Of a stretch of 64,000 nt of DNA, positions 53,484 to 61,662 are shown piece after piece. Where the stretch lies: assembly GCF_002953715.1 (NCBI RefSeq), contig NZ_CP025012.1, forward strand, positions 1,426,001 through 1,490,000. Reading direction: 5' to 3'. The first letter of the stretch is position 1. Every line of letters begins with the position of its first letter. The stretch is from Rhizobium leguminosarum (lineage in GTDB: Bacteria > Pseudomonadota > Alphaproteobacteria > Rhizobiales > Rhizobiaceae). Below the pieces are notes generated by a model. The model was not told the origin of the DNA and searched no databases. It was given only the letters and a program-made list of their open reading frames with translations. The position numbers and the translations under genes were made by a program.

Positions 53484-54653
53484 ATGTCTGAAGTCAGAGT
53501 TGCAGTGCTTGGCGCCTCGGGCTGGATGGGAAAGGTCCACACGATGGCCTATCAGACCTTTCCGCACTTCTTCGGAGTGTCGGACGGAACGGCACGGATC
53601 GTCGCTCTCGTCGAAGGTCCCTCGAAGACAGCCGGGGATCTTTCCCACAGGGCGCCGGGTGCAAGAATTCTTCAGGATTGGAATCTCGCGGTCGCTGATC
53701 CGGGTGTCGATCTGATCGATATCTGCCTGCCCGACCACCTTCATTACCAGGTGGCCAAGGCGGCCTTGCTGGCCGGCAAACATGTCTATTGCGAGAAGCC
53801 GTTGGCAAACACCGCCGCCGAAGCGCGGGAACTGGCCGACATCGCCCGGGCGAAGGGTGTCATTACCCGCGTTGGACACGCCTTTCCTCGCAATCCCGTC
53901 CATGATCTGGCGAAAGACATCATTCAATCCGGCGAAATCGGCGAGATCAAGCTGTTCCGCGGCTGCCAGCACGTCGACATGTACGGCGATCCGAACGCGC
54001 CCTTCATGTGGCGCGCCGATGGAAAGCTTGCGCCGACCGGGATCGTCGGTGATACCGGCTCGCACATCTTCAGCTTCATGGATTTCCTCGTCGGCCGCGT
54101 CAGCTCCCTGATCGCCGACAATCTCATCGTGACGCCGCGCCGGCCTGTCGTCGAGGGCCTTGCCTATGGCGAGCAGGTGAAACTGTCAGGCAACGAGTCC
54201 TGGGCCGATATCACCAATCCCGATGCGACGAACCTGCTGTGTCGGTTCGAGAACGGCGCCGGCGGGATCGTCGATTTCAGCCGTGTCGCGACCGGCCGCA
54301 AGTTCATGCAGACCTACGAAATCTATGGAACGAAAGGCAGCATCGCCTATACCTATGACGAGATAAACCGGCTGCGCTTCTACTCCAACGACGACCGGAC
54401 GGGGCGGCGTGGTTTCCGGGAGATCGACGTGGGTCCTGAGAACCCCACCTTCAGGGCTTTCCTTCCTCTGCCGAATTTCGGCCTGGGCTACAATGAAAGC
54501 AAGATCATCGAGGTGGCCGAGGTGATCCGCTCGATCGTTGCAAACAGGCCGATGTGGCCGACATTCGATACCGGCCATCACATCTGCCAGATCGTCGACG
54601 CATGCATGGAGTCCTCCCGGCAAAAGCGCTGGGTCGACATCCCGCTGGGTTGA
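53484..54653 (+). CDS. Gfo/Idh/MocA family oxidoreductase
   Basis: This 389-residue NAD(P)-dependent dehydrogenase has an N-terminal Rossmann fold with VLGASGWMG at residues 8-16, the conserved CEKPLANT near 110 and the C-terminal substrate domain. Family members oxidise or reduce hydroxyl groups of sugars, inositols and derivatives. GAGAGGAGAGACGACA precedes the ATG at 53484; the in-frame ATG at 53463 is rejected. It is followed after six bases by the flavoprotein gene. Confidence 0.92.
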   Translation: MSEVRVAVLGASGWMGKVHTMAYQTFPHFFGVSDGTARIVALVEGPSKTAGDLSHRAPGARILQDWNLAVADPGVDLIDICLPDHLHYQVAKAALLAGKHVYCEKPLANTAAEARELADIARAKGVITRVGHAFPRNPVHDLAKDIIQSGEIGEIKLFRGCQHVDMYGDPNAPFMWRADGKLAPTGIVGDTGSHIFSFMDFLVGRVSSLIADNLIVTPRRPVVEGLAYGEQVKLSGNESWADITNPDATNLLCRFENGAGGIVDFSRVATGRKFMQTYEIYGTKGSIAYTYDEINRLRFYSNDDRTGRRGFREIDVGPENPTFRAFLPLPNFGLGYNESKIIEVAEVIRSIVANRPMWPTFDTGHHICQIVDACMESSRQKRWVDIPLG

Positions 54654-54659
54654 ACGCCG

Positions 54660-56744
54660 ATGACCATAGACGTTCCGCAGGAAATTCTTGACGCACTGAC
54701 CGATGTCGACATGCCGCGGCTCCCAGCCGAGCCCGGCCCTTCGGACGTGGTCGGGCTCGCCGGCGTCAAGGTGCCGATCTATCGGGCTGGTTGCGTCGTC
54801 GTCGGATCCGGCGCGGCAGGTCTGCGAGCCGCGGTGGAAATGAAGCGGCGCGGCGACCATGTCGTCATTATTAGCCAAAGCGCGTGGGGTGGAACCTCGG
54901 CCTGTTCGGGATCCGATAAGCAGACCCTTCACACTGCAAATACGGCGGATCAGGGCGACAATTACAAGGCAATGGCTCGAGCCATCCGTAGCGGCGGTGC
55001 AATGGACGAGGATACGGCCTATGTCGAGGCTGTGGGCTCGTCGCGGATGATGGCGTCGCTTCAGTTCCTGGGTCTGCCGCTGCCGCAGGATCCGCTCGGC
55101 GGGACGCTCAGATATCAGACTGACCATGACGAGGTCGGCCGCGCCACCAGCTGCGGCCCGCGCACCTCGCGCCTGATGGTCAAGGTGCTGGCCGAGGAGA
55201 CGATCCGGCTCGGAGTGCCGTTCTATAACCAGACCACCGCTGTAAAGATCCTCACCGGTGGCGATGGCGCTGACCGCCATGTTGTCGGAATAGTCGCCAT
55301 GCGCGCCAGCGACCGCACGGAGGAGAACCCGCTGGGTATCGCGCTGTTCGTCAGTGGCGTGATCGTGCTCGCCGCCGGCGGGCCGGGCGAACTCTATCGC
55401 GACAGCGTTTATCCCAACGGCTGCTTCGGTTCTCTCGGATTGGCGCTCGAGGCAGGCGTCGAGCTCGTCAACCTGACCGAAAGCCAGTTTGGGATCGGAA
55501 CACGCAGGGAAGGGTTCCCATGGAACCTGTCCGGCACCTACGTCCAGGCGATCCCGCATATCTATTCGCTCGATACCGAGGGCGCCGAGCACCACTTCCT
55601 GGCAGAATATTACCGCAGCGCGCAGGAGTTGGCGTCGAACATTTTCCGCAAGGGCTATCAGTGGCCATTTCACGCGACGCGCATGCTCGATTTCGGCTCA
55701 AGCCTGGTCGACCTTGCCATCTCTCGCGAAACGGCAGCAGGGCGGCGCGTCTTTATGGATTTCAATCGCAATCCCCCATCCGTGCCGGGCGATCTGCCGT
55801 TCAGCCTGGAAAGACTGGATGAAGACGTCCGCGCATATCTCGGCAAGGCCGGCGCCGACCAGGACATGCCGATCGATCGTTTGAAGCATATGAACCCGCT
55901 CGCGATCGAGCTCTACCGCCGCTACAAGATCGATATTGCCGAAGAACCGCTGGAATTTGCGGTCAACAACCAGCACATGAACGGCGGCATCATGGTCGAC
56001 ACCTGGGGCCGCAGCAATCTCGGCGGCTGTTACGCGGTTGGGGAAGCGGCGGGCACCCACGGCGTGACGAGACCGGGTGGAGCGGCGCTCAATGCCGGGC
56101 AAGTCTTCGGCACCCGGGCGGCCGAGCATATCAGCGCTAGCCTCAGGGCGAAGCGGCACCCCACGGGGGATATAACCGATATCGCAGAGGCGGGCATCGC
56201 CGACCTCCTTGCCGCCCTGCGCAAGGAGAGCCCGCTCACCGTCAAATCAATCCGCTTGGCAGTTCAGGCACGAATGAGCGAGAAGGCTGGCATCATCTGC
56301 GATCAGGAGAGCGTAGGCGGAGCCTTGATCGAAGCGCGGAAGCTGAACGCTGAAATTCGCGCCGACGGCATTGCCTATGGTCGCGCAGCGGAGGCGGTTC
56401 GAAGTGTGCAATGGCGGCATATGGCGCTCGCCTCGGAAGCCGTGCTCAGCGCGCTTGATTTCTTCATTCGCAATGGAGGCGGCAGCCGTGGCGCGCGCGC
56501 AATATGCGATGCGGAGGGCGAATCTCTACCGCTGGCGCGCTCAGGGCCGCTGCAGGATTATCGCTTTCGGAAGGAACGCGACGCGCATCGCGAGGAGCAG
56601 ATCATTGCTCGGCTTGACGGCGATGAGATCAGGCTTTCAACGCGTGCGAACCGCACGCTGGATGAAAGCGCCAGGTCCTTCTTCGAGCGAGACTGGCCAG
56701 CCTGGCTGACAGGCCGCATCTACGATCTGGGCGCAGACGAATGA
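54660..56744 (+). CDS. Fumarate-reductase/succinate-dehydrogenase-type FAD flavoprotein
   Basis: This 694-residue protein has the FAD motif GSGAAG at 49-54 and GGTSACSGSDKQTL near 79, and a conserved C-terminal GGCYAVGEAAGTHGV followed by RPGGAALNAGQVFG. It resembles the soluble flavoprotein family of fumarate reductase, aspartate oxidase and related desaturases. No iron-sulfur or membrane subunit genes follow, so it is probably a soluble dehydrogenase or reductase acting on an acid. It is the last gene of the cluster. The start follows the Gfo/Idh stop by six bases; no strong ribosome-binding site is seen. Confidence 0.88.
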   Translation: MTIDVPQEILDALTDVDMPRLPAEPGPSDVVGLAGVKVPIYRAGCVVVGSGAAGLRAAVEMKRRGDHVVIISQSAWGGTSACSGSDKQTLHTANTADQGDNYKAMARAIRSGGAMDEDTAYVEAVGSSRMMASLQFLGLPLPQDPLGGTLRYQTDHDEVGRATSCGPRTSRLMVKVLAEETIRLGVPFYNQTTAVKILTGGDGADRHVVGIVAMRASDRTEENPLGIALFVSGVIVLAAGGPGELYRDSVYPNGCFGSLGLALEAGVELVNLTESQFGIGTRREGFPWNLSGTYVQAIPHIYSLDTEGAEHHFLAEYYRSAQELASNIFRKGYQWPFHATRMLDFGSSLVDLAISRETAAGRRVFMDFNRNPPSVPGDLPFSLERLDEDVRAYLGKAGADQDMPIDRLKHMNPLAIELYRRYKIDIAEEPLEFAVNNQHMNGGIMVDTWGRSNLGGCYAVGEAAGTHGVTRPGGAALNAGQVFGTRAAEHISASLRAKRHPTGDITDIAEAGIADLLAALRKESPLTVKSIRLAVQARMSEKAGIICDQESVGGALIEARKLNAEIRADGIAYGRAAEAVRSVQWRHMALASEAVLSALDFFIRNGGGSRGARAICDAEGESLPLARSGPLQDYRFRKERDAHREEQIIARLDGDEIRLSTRANRTLDESARSFFERDWPAWLTGRIYDLGADE

Positions 56745-56760
56745 GGCGATGCCAGTGATA

Positions 56761-56785
56761 GGATTGCCTTCGAGAAGGGCAATCC
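56761..56785. terminator. Stem-loop between the convergent cluster end and the next gene
   Basis: GGATTGCC at 56761-56768 pairs with GGCAATCC at 56778-56785 in the 47-base gap between the plus-strand flavoprotein and the minus-strand small gene. There is no T-run on either side. It may be a weak bidirectional terminator. Confidence 0.4.
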
Positions 56786-56791
56786 GCTCGA

Positions 56792-56974
56792 TCAATCGGG
56801 ATTCGCAATGGGAGGCGGAACCCGGACGCGCTCGGTATCATCAGAGCCTTCGGCGATGGCTTCCTCGCTTCTGCGCACCCGCCTTGGCGGATCCTTTCCT
56901 TCGATCGGTTTCGGCGACAGCTGATCGTCGGCCTGGATCTCGTCGGTGTTCAGGTAGTTCTTGCTTTCGTTCAT
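56792..56974 (-). CDS. Small hydrophilic hypothetical protein
   Basis: This 60-residue protein (from ATG at 56974) is rich in aspartate, glutamate and proline with an arginine patch (PPRRVRRSEE) and probably disordered. The frame reaches an ATG at 57049, but that start would fall inside a stress-sigma-like promoter (57035-57059), so the inner ATG is preferred. With the longer start the protein has 85 residues. Function unknown. Confidence 0.5.
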   Translation of the reverse strand: MNESKNYLNTDEIQADDQLSPKPIEGKDPPRRVRRSEEAIAEGSDDTERVRVPPPIANPD

Positions 56975-57034
56975 ATCGGTCACTTCGGTTGGAGAATTGC
57001 GGGCCAGGTCCTTCGCATCCGCGCTTTGAAAGCT

Positions 57035-57059
57035 AACTCTCCGCGACATGACAGGTTCC
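57035..57059 (-). promoter_or_regulatory. Candidate general-stress-sigma (EcfG-type) promoter
   Basis: On the minus strand GGAAC (57055-57059) is followed after 16 bases by AGTT (57035-57038). It matches the alphaproteobacterial GGAAC-N16/17-CGTT pattern with one mismatch. It would give a leader of about 50 nt to the ATG at 56974. Confidence 0.35.
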
Positions 57060-57071
57060 CTCGCTTGCCGC

Positions 57072-57866
57072 TCACAGGTCGGCTTCCGCCTCGGAAACGG
57101 CGAGCTCGATCATGACCGGCGCGTGGTCGCTTGTATGCTCCCAGCCGCGCGGTTTTCGCCGGACGGTCGCCGATCGAAGCCACGGTGCGATTGCCGGACT
57201 GAGCAGGAAGTGGTCGATCCGAAGCCCTGCGTCACGTTCGAAGCTGTTCCGCCAGTATTTCCAGAAGGTGTAGATCCGCTCTTCTGGATGCAGCTGTCGG
57301 ATGGCGTCGGTCCAGCCCTGGGCGACGAGATGGGCATAGGCCTTGCGCACTTCCGGCCTGAAAAGCGCATCGTCCAGCCAGCGTTCCGGCTTGTAGACGT
57401 CGATCTCCGTCGGCATCACGTTGAAGTCGCCGGCGAGGATCGAAGGCACCCCGATATCGAGGAGTTCGATGGCGTATTCGTGCAGGCGACGGAACCAGCG
57501 AAGCTTGTAATCGAACTTTGCTCCTGGGAACGGATTTCCGTTTGGAAGATAGAGGCATCCGATCAGGATACCGTCGACGACAGCCTCGATATACCGGCTG
57601 TGGGTATCATCAGGATCGCCGGGAAGACCGCGCCGCGTCAGGATCGGGGTTTTGCCCTTCGCCAGGATGGCCACCCCGTTCCAGGATCTCTGTCCATGCG
57701 AGACGGCGCCGTAGCCGGCCCGTTCGATCTCCTTTCGTGGAAACCCGGCGTCGTCTGTCTTCAGTTCCTGGAGGCAGACCACATCAGGAGCATCCTCCTT
57801 GAGCCAGCGCAGCAGAATCTGCAGCCGTCCATTGATACCGTTGACGTTATAGGTTGCAATTTTCAC
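57072..57866 (-). CDS. xthA: Exodeoxyribonuclease III
   Basis: This 264-residue enzyme is a base-excision-repair AP endonuclease and 3'-5' exonuclease. The motifs ATYNVNGINGR at the start, LQELKTDD, LAGDFNVMP and HTSDHAPV are all present. The true start is the GTG at 57866, following TCCGAGGGCATC. The frame is open for another 106 codons upstream to 58184, but that part overlaps the next gene and has no family resemblance. Confidence 0.95.
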   Translation of the reverse strand: MKIATYNVNGINGRLQILLRWLKEDAPDVVCLQELKTDDAGFPRKEIERAGYGAVSHGQRSWNGVAILAKGKTPILTRRGLPGDPDDTHSRYIEAVVDGILIGCLYLPNGNPFPGAKFDYKLRWFRRLHEYAIELLDIGVPSILAGDFNVMPTEIDVYKPERWLDDALFRPEVRKAYAHLVAQGWTDAIRQLHPEERIYTFWKYWRNSFERDAGLRIDHFLLSPAIAPWLRSATVRRKPRGWEHTSDHAPVMIELAVSEAEADL

Positions 57867-57945
57867 GATGCCCTCGGAAGTCGAAGCACGGACGGGCTCT
57901 AGAAACGCTCGGGGTGATCGAGCGAGCCGACTGTCATTTGGCTCC

Positions 57946-58443
57946 TCAACGCGTCGCACCGAAGACGAAGCCGATGCCGGCGACGATCGCGACCGCTGTG
58001 AGCGGCTGCCGGCGTATGCGATCCTCGAGGTCGTGGAAGAATGTGCGAGCCTCCGCCTTTGCCAGCCGCGCTGTTCCAGAAGCCAGATCCGAAGCCGATT
58101 CGGCCACACGACCGGCTTCTTTCTGAAGCGCCCGTATTTCCTGGCGATCGACATAAAATCCTTCGGAGGAGCGGGCAGTTTCACCGGTCGAGCGCAGGGC
58201 TTGATCCACGAGCGGAGACTCGTCCTCCAGCTTGGTGGGATCGGGCTCCCGGTTCACACGCTCAGCCGCCTCGACGTCGCTGCGGCCGGAGGGAATTGAG
58301 GTGTGGGTGGCTGACACCGGATCGGACGCCGGAAAGGTGTCCTCGATTGCTTTGTCGAGTTCGCCTTTTCGGGTCTGCTTCCGCTGCTCTGCCTGCTCTT
58401 TTCGCATGGACTGGACTGCGGGGGATTCATTCGGGTTTGCCAT
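57946..58443 (-). CDS. DUF883/ElaB-like stress protein with C-terminal membrane segment
   Basis: This 165-residue protein has a hydrophilic N-terminal part with the motif AIEDTFPASDPVSATHTSIP (about 32-51), then an amphipathic helix region (about 100-145) and a C-terminal hydrophobic segment PLTAVAIVAGIGFVFGATR, the hallmark of DUF883/ElaB-like proteins that tether ribosomes or membranes in stress. GAGGAAACCCCG precedes the ATG. A stress-sigma-like promoter lies upstream. Confidence 0.8.
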   Translation of the reverse strand: MANPNESPAVQSMRKEQAEQRKQTRKGELDKAIEDTFPASDPVSATHTSIPSGRSDVEAAERVNREPDPTKLEDESPLVDQALRSTGETARSSEGFYVDRQEIRALQKEAGRVAESASDLASGTARLAKAEARTFFHDLEDRIRRQPLTAVAIVAGIGFVFGATR

Positions 58444-58470
58444 CGGGGTTTCCTCTGTTGCACTTCGACA

Positions 58471-58499
58471 AACAAAGCGACGACGAAGGGAGAAGTTCC
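58471..58499 (-). promoter_or_regulatory. Candidate general-stress-sigma (EcfG-type) promoter
   Basis: On the minus strand GGAAC (58495-58499) is followed after 18 bases by TTTGTT (58471-58476). It fits the rhizobial GGAAC-N18/19-TT form, about 30 nt before the DUF883-like gene. The match is moderate. Confidence 0.35.
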
Positions 58500-58644
58500 A
58501 TAGAAATGCTTCCTCGCCTCACAGAGCAGCGAAGATGGGGCTTGCGATCGCTCGGACTTTTCTGGACGCCGAGTATGGCAATCAAGTAAGCCGGACCAAA
58601 GTCTTGCCGGCGCCTACTACCTAGGTCGGTTGCAATCTGTCTTC

Positions 58645-58669
58645 GGAACAGCGAGAAATCTTATGCGTC
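58645..58669 (+). promoter_or_regulatory. Candidate general-stress-sigma (EcfG-type) promoter
   Basis: GGAAC (58645-58649) is followed after exactly 16 bases by CGTC (58666-58669), one mismatch from GGAAC-N16-CGTT. It lies 45 nt before the ATG at 58714 and supports that start over upstream in-frame starts. Confidence 0.45.
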
Positions 58670-58713
58670 ATATATTGCCTGGGAAACGGCGAACGGACGA
58701 ACGAGGCCATGGC

Positions 58714-59247
58714 ATGAATATCCGGAAACGCGATTTTCTGAGATTGGGCGGCAGCGCGGCCGTCGCCGTCGTCGCTGCCGCATCACCAGCCACATTGAAT
58801 CTCGGCGGTTTCCTTCCTGTTCTGGCGGTGGAACGCGCGCAGGCAAAAGACGGTAACAATGGGAATGGCAACGGTGGTGGGAACGGCAACGGTGGTGGGA
58901 ACGGCAACGGCAATGGGGGAGGGAATGGCAACAGCGGCGGTAGCGGCAACGGGGGAGGGAATGGCAATAGCAATGGCGGTGGCAGCAGCAATGGCTCCGG
59001 GAATGGCAATGGTGGGAGTTCCACCGGCAGCACGGGATCCTCTTCCTCTTCTGTAGGGTCGTCAGTAGGATCGGGAACGAGAGCGACGGCAGCGTCCGAT
59101 GGCTCGATCGACGTCCGTCATTCGAATGGTATCACTGAAGTCCTGCAGCGCGGTCGCTACATTATGAAGGACTCAAAGGGCCGGACGATCATAAATCGGC
59201 AGGCGACAGCCAACGATGCCCGCCGGCTGAGCCGCTTTCTTCGCTGA
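58714..59247 (+). CDS. Tat-type exported Gly/Asn-repeat protein
   Basis: This 177-residue protein begins MNIRKRDFLRLGGSAAV, a twin-arginine-like signal with a KR pair, followed by a hydrophobic stretch and a likely cut near AQA. A glycine/asparagine repeat region of about 55 residues and a serine-rich linker follow. The C-terminal 45 residues (GITEVLQRGRYIMKDSKGRT, then INRQA) form a separate, conserved-looking domain. GACGAACGAGGCCATGGC precedes the ATG. It may be a surface or matrix protein. Starts at 58630 and 58663 are rejected because the promoter lies inside them. Confidence 0.65.
   Translation: MNIRKRDFLRLGGSAAVAVVAAASPATLNLGGFLPVLAVERAQAKDGNNGNGNGGGNGNGGGNGNGNGGGNGNSGGSGNGGGNGNSNGGGSSNGSGNGNGGSSTGSTGSSSSSVGSSVGSGTRATAASDGSIDVRHSNGITEVLQRGRYIMKDSKGRTIINRQATANDARRLSRFLR
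58855..59025 (+). repeat. Coding tandem repeat (Gly/Asn)
   Basis: Short units of GGCAACGGTGGTGGGAAC and variants repeat many times, encoding glycine/asparagine-rich repeats (GNGGGN). Repeat number is prone to change by slippage in such DNA. Confidence 0.8.
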
Positions 59248-59273
59248 AGCGTGATAGTCAAGCAATAACTCTT

Positions 59274-59897
59274 TCAGCGCCGTTCGCGCCATTGCAGAGC
59301 CGCTTCAGTCCTGTTCGAGGCACCAAGCTTGCTCAGAATCTGAGTCATATGGTGCTTTACAGTCTTTTCCTGCAGGTTGAGACGCAAGCCGATATGCTTG
59401 TTTGACAGGCCTTGGGCGACAAGATCCATCACCTCGCGTTCCCGGGGCGTCAGACTGTTCTTGTCGGAGGTTCCGCCATTCAGCGAATTCTCCATGACTT
59501 TTGCCGACATCGTCGGCGAGATATATCGCGAGCCACGCAAGACGGTTTGGATTGCTTCGGCGAGGCCACGCGAACCGACACCTTTCAGAACATAACCCAT
59601 CGCGCCCCGTTGCAGAGCTCCCAGCAAGGTGTCCACCTCCTCCGATACCGTCAACATCAGCACTTTCGTTGTGGGGCTCCGCGCCAGGACGTCACTGACC
59701 GCAGACAGCCCGCCGCCGGGCATCGAGACATCGAGAAGCATGATGTCGGGGTGGTTGTCCGAGGCGATCATCGCCGCGTCGTCGCTGCTGGCTCCCTCAC
59801 CAACGACGACAAAGCCGCTGATCTCCGACAGGCTACGCGTTACACCCTCGCGAAAAAGCGGATGATCGTCCACGACGCCGATGGTGATTGATGTCAT
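59274..59897 (-). CDS. NarL/LuxR-family response regulator
   Basis: This 207-residue regulator has a receiver domain with D10/D11 and phospho-acceptor D56 (LLDVSMP), K105 region (YVLKGV), and a LuxR-type helix-turn-helix (LTPREREVMDLVAQGLSNK, about 148-166, then KTVKHHMTQILSKLGASNRTEA). Its start lies two bases after the sensor kinase gene at 59900, so the two form a two-component operon. Confidence 0.94.
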   Translation of the reverse strand: MTSITIGVVDDHPLFREGVTRSLSEISGFVVVGEGASSDDAAMIASDNHPDIMLLDVSMPGGGLSAVSDVLARSPTTKVLMLTVSEEVDTLLGALQRGAMGYVLKGVGSRGLAEAIQTVLRGSRYISPTMSAKVMENSLNGGTSDKNSLTPREREVMDLVAQGLSNKHIGLRLNLQEKTVKHHMTQILSKLGASNRTEAALQWRERR

Positions 59898-59899
59898 CG

Positions 59900-61261
59900 C
59901 TACTCTCCCACTTCCATTGGCTCGAAGATCATGGTCACGGTGGTTCCTCCTTCGCCTGTCTTGATGTCGAAGGATCCTCCCAGGCTGTCGACGCGCTCCC
60001 GCAACCCCACGAGGCCGAGGCTCGTTGCTCTCACCTCGGTCGGATCGAAGCCGTCGCCGTGATCGCTGACTTCGACACGAACATGACCCTTGCGCGAGGC
60101 AGCCCTGACAGCCTGTTGAACGCCGCCACCGTGGCGGTAACGATAGATACAGATCTTCACGGCAGGAGGAAGTTCCGGTCCATCTTCGTTGATAATCGTT
60201 TCGACATGGGTCTCCGTCTTGTGTTGATGCGCTTCGACGACCCGCGTGACGATCTCGGTGATTGAGGATTTCTCGATCTGCGGAAGCACCAGTCCGCTGC
60301 AGATATTGCGGATCTCCGTCATCGCCTCGGCAAGGCTCGAGCGTATCCAGGCAAGCTCTTTTTCGCGCGCTTCGGGCGGGGTGGACGCATTGATCAACAT
60401 GTCGCTGTCCAGGCGCAGTGAGGCATAGGCAATGTGCTGGGCTGGACCGTCGTGCAGATCTGCACCGATGCTGCGCAAATACGTTTCGTTCAGCGCTGCC
60501 GCCCGCTGGGAGGCGCGCTGCAGCCGGCGCTGGAGTCCGCGATTTTCCGTCAGCAGTGCAGACAGTTCATCGACCCGTTCTTTGAGATCCTTGCGTTGCG
60601 CCTCGATCGTGCGGCTACCCCGAAACACCAGAACGGAGAGAACAAGAAAAAAAGTCGCCGTGAGAGCGGTGACGGCGCCCCAGCTCCGGAGCCTGGCATG
60701 GGCCAGACTATCGCCCAGTCCTTCTGCTGTCTCGTAGAACTCAAGGACGGCGACCGCTTGTCCGGACCACGGCTGGAGCACGGGGTTATAGATCTCCATC
60801 AGCGGCTTGCCGAGCGCGCGCTCCTTGTCGCTTTCCGGATCGCTGGCGATTTCGTAGCGCGCGACGAGAGATCCTGCGAATGCCTTCTGCAGCTTGTCGC
60901 TTATCGCAAACTTCCTGCCCACCAGCTCCTTCTCGTTGGAATAGAGGATGGTGCCGTCGCCTCGCCACAATTTGAACGAAACAAGGCGCTTGCCGAGTGC
61001 ACCTTGACCGAGCGTCTCGTCCAGAGCCTGAGCACTCGCTTCATCAAGCAGTGACTCTGTTTGCATATCGGGAAGTAGCGGCGCGATCACGCTGTCTACA
61101 TACAGCGCCGTCGCTGCGCCTGAATTGTGGATGACGGCCTCCTCTATCAGGTGGCTTACAAATAAACCCACCACGAACATGGCGGCGATCGATATGAGCC
61201 CACCCGCGATGAAGAACTGCGAGGCGAGTGAGCGGGCATTCCAGCGACGAAGCCAATTCAT
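59900..61261 (-). CDS. NarL-partner sensor histidine kinase with apparent N-box deletion
   Basis: This 453-residue kinase has two transmembrane segments (about 15-38 and 195-213) around a periplasmic sensor, a coiled coil (about 215-255), the HisKA_3 region with H270 in IGADLHDGPAQH, and a HATPase domain with DHGDGFD and GLVGLRERV. At residues 373-380, where the N-box (IYR...QE...N..RH) is expected, the sequence reads YRYRHGGG. About ten residues with the essential Glu/Asn appear to be missing in frame. ATP binding is probably impaired. Confidence 0.85.
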   Translation of the reverse strand: MNWLRRWNARSLASQFFIAGGLISIAAMFVVGLFVSHLIEEAVIHNSGAATALYVDSVIAPLLPDMQTESLLDEASAQALDETLGQGALGKRLVSFKLWRGDGTILYSNEKELVGRKFAISDKLQKAFAGSLVARYEIASDPESDKERALGKPLMEIYNPVLQPWSGQAVAVLEFYETAEGLGDSLAHARLRSWGAVTALTATFFLVLSVLVFRGSRTIEAQRKDLKERVDELSALLTENRGLQRRLQRASQRAAALNETYLRSIGADLHDGPAQHIAYASLRLDSDMLINASTPPEAREKELAWIRSSLAEAMTEIRNICSGLVLPQIEKSSITEIVTRVVEAHQHKTETHVETIINEDGPELPPAVKICIYRYRHGGGVQQAVRAASRKGHVRVEVSDHGDGFDPTEVRATSLGLVGLRERVDSLGGSFDIKTGEGGTTVTMIFEPMEVGE

Positions 61262-61323
61262 TTTGATACCGGTAAGAGACTGCCCGATTAACCTACCGCG
61301 TCTTTAGCGTTTTCCAAACAGCG

Positions 61324-61500
61324 TCAGGGCACATTCCTGGTGTCGAAGACCTCGGCGCCTCTTATGCTCTGGGTCAACCCGACGGTATCGCCGGATATGG
61401 CTGCGCCGAAGACGTAGAGAAGGGCGGCCAGAACGATGACTAGTGCGAAGACGGACGCGTTACAGGCGCCATTCACTCGGGATCTATGACTCTGACTCAT
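61324..61500 (-). CDS. Small single-pass membrane protein
   Basis: This 58-residue protein has a hydrophobic helix at about 13-33 (SVFALVIVLAALLYVFGAA) and a short periplasmic tail. The ATG at 61500 follows GAAGGAGATCCGAAC; the open frame to 61608 is rejected. A near-perfect general-stress promoter lies 28 bases upstream. Function unknown, probably part of the stress regulon. Confidence 0.75.
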   Translation of the reverse strand: MSQSHRSRVNGACNASVFALVIVLAALLYVFGAAISGDTVGLTQSIRGAEVFDTRNVP

Positions 61501-61527
61501 GTTCGGATCTCCTTCAGTATCGGTCGA

Positions 61528-61553
61528 AACGGCGCGAGTCCGATGCGCGTTCC
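61528..61553 (-). promoter_or_regulatory. General-stress-sigma (EcfG-type) promoter, best match
   Basis: On the minus strand GGAAC (61549-61553) is followed after exactly 17 bases by CGTT (61528-61531), a complete match to GGAAC-N16/17-CGTT. The start codon lies 28 bases beyond the -10 element. This is the best of the five such sites found in the region. Confidence 0.65.
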
Positions 61554-61662
61554 ACCCCAGGGACTTCGGTCGGAGGAGGTTAGGACCAAGGTCTGCCCCC
61601 GTAGACATCAGCAGATTCGGGCATATTTTCCTGACCGACCGACTTGGGTTTGGAGGCTTGTG

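Noticed and set aside
54186..55673. 495-codon minus-strand open frame across the Gfo/Idh and flavoprotein genes
   Set aside because: It overlaps two certain genes and has no recognisable domain.
57867..58184. N-terminal extension of exonuclease III
   Set aside because: The 106 extra codons overlap the DUF883-like gene on the same strand in another frame and have no family match; the GTG at 57866 fits the family start.
58855..59025. Repeat array resembling a CRISPR
   Set aside because: Units are short, without unique spacers, in one continuous reading frame encoding Gly/Asn repeats.
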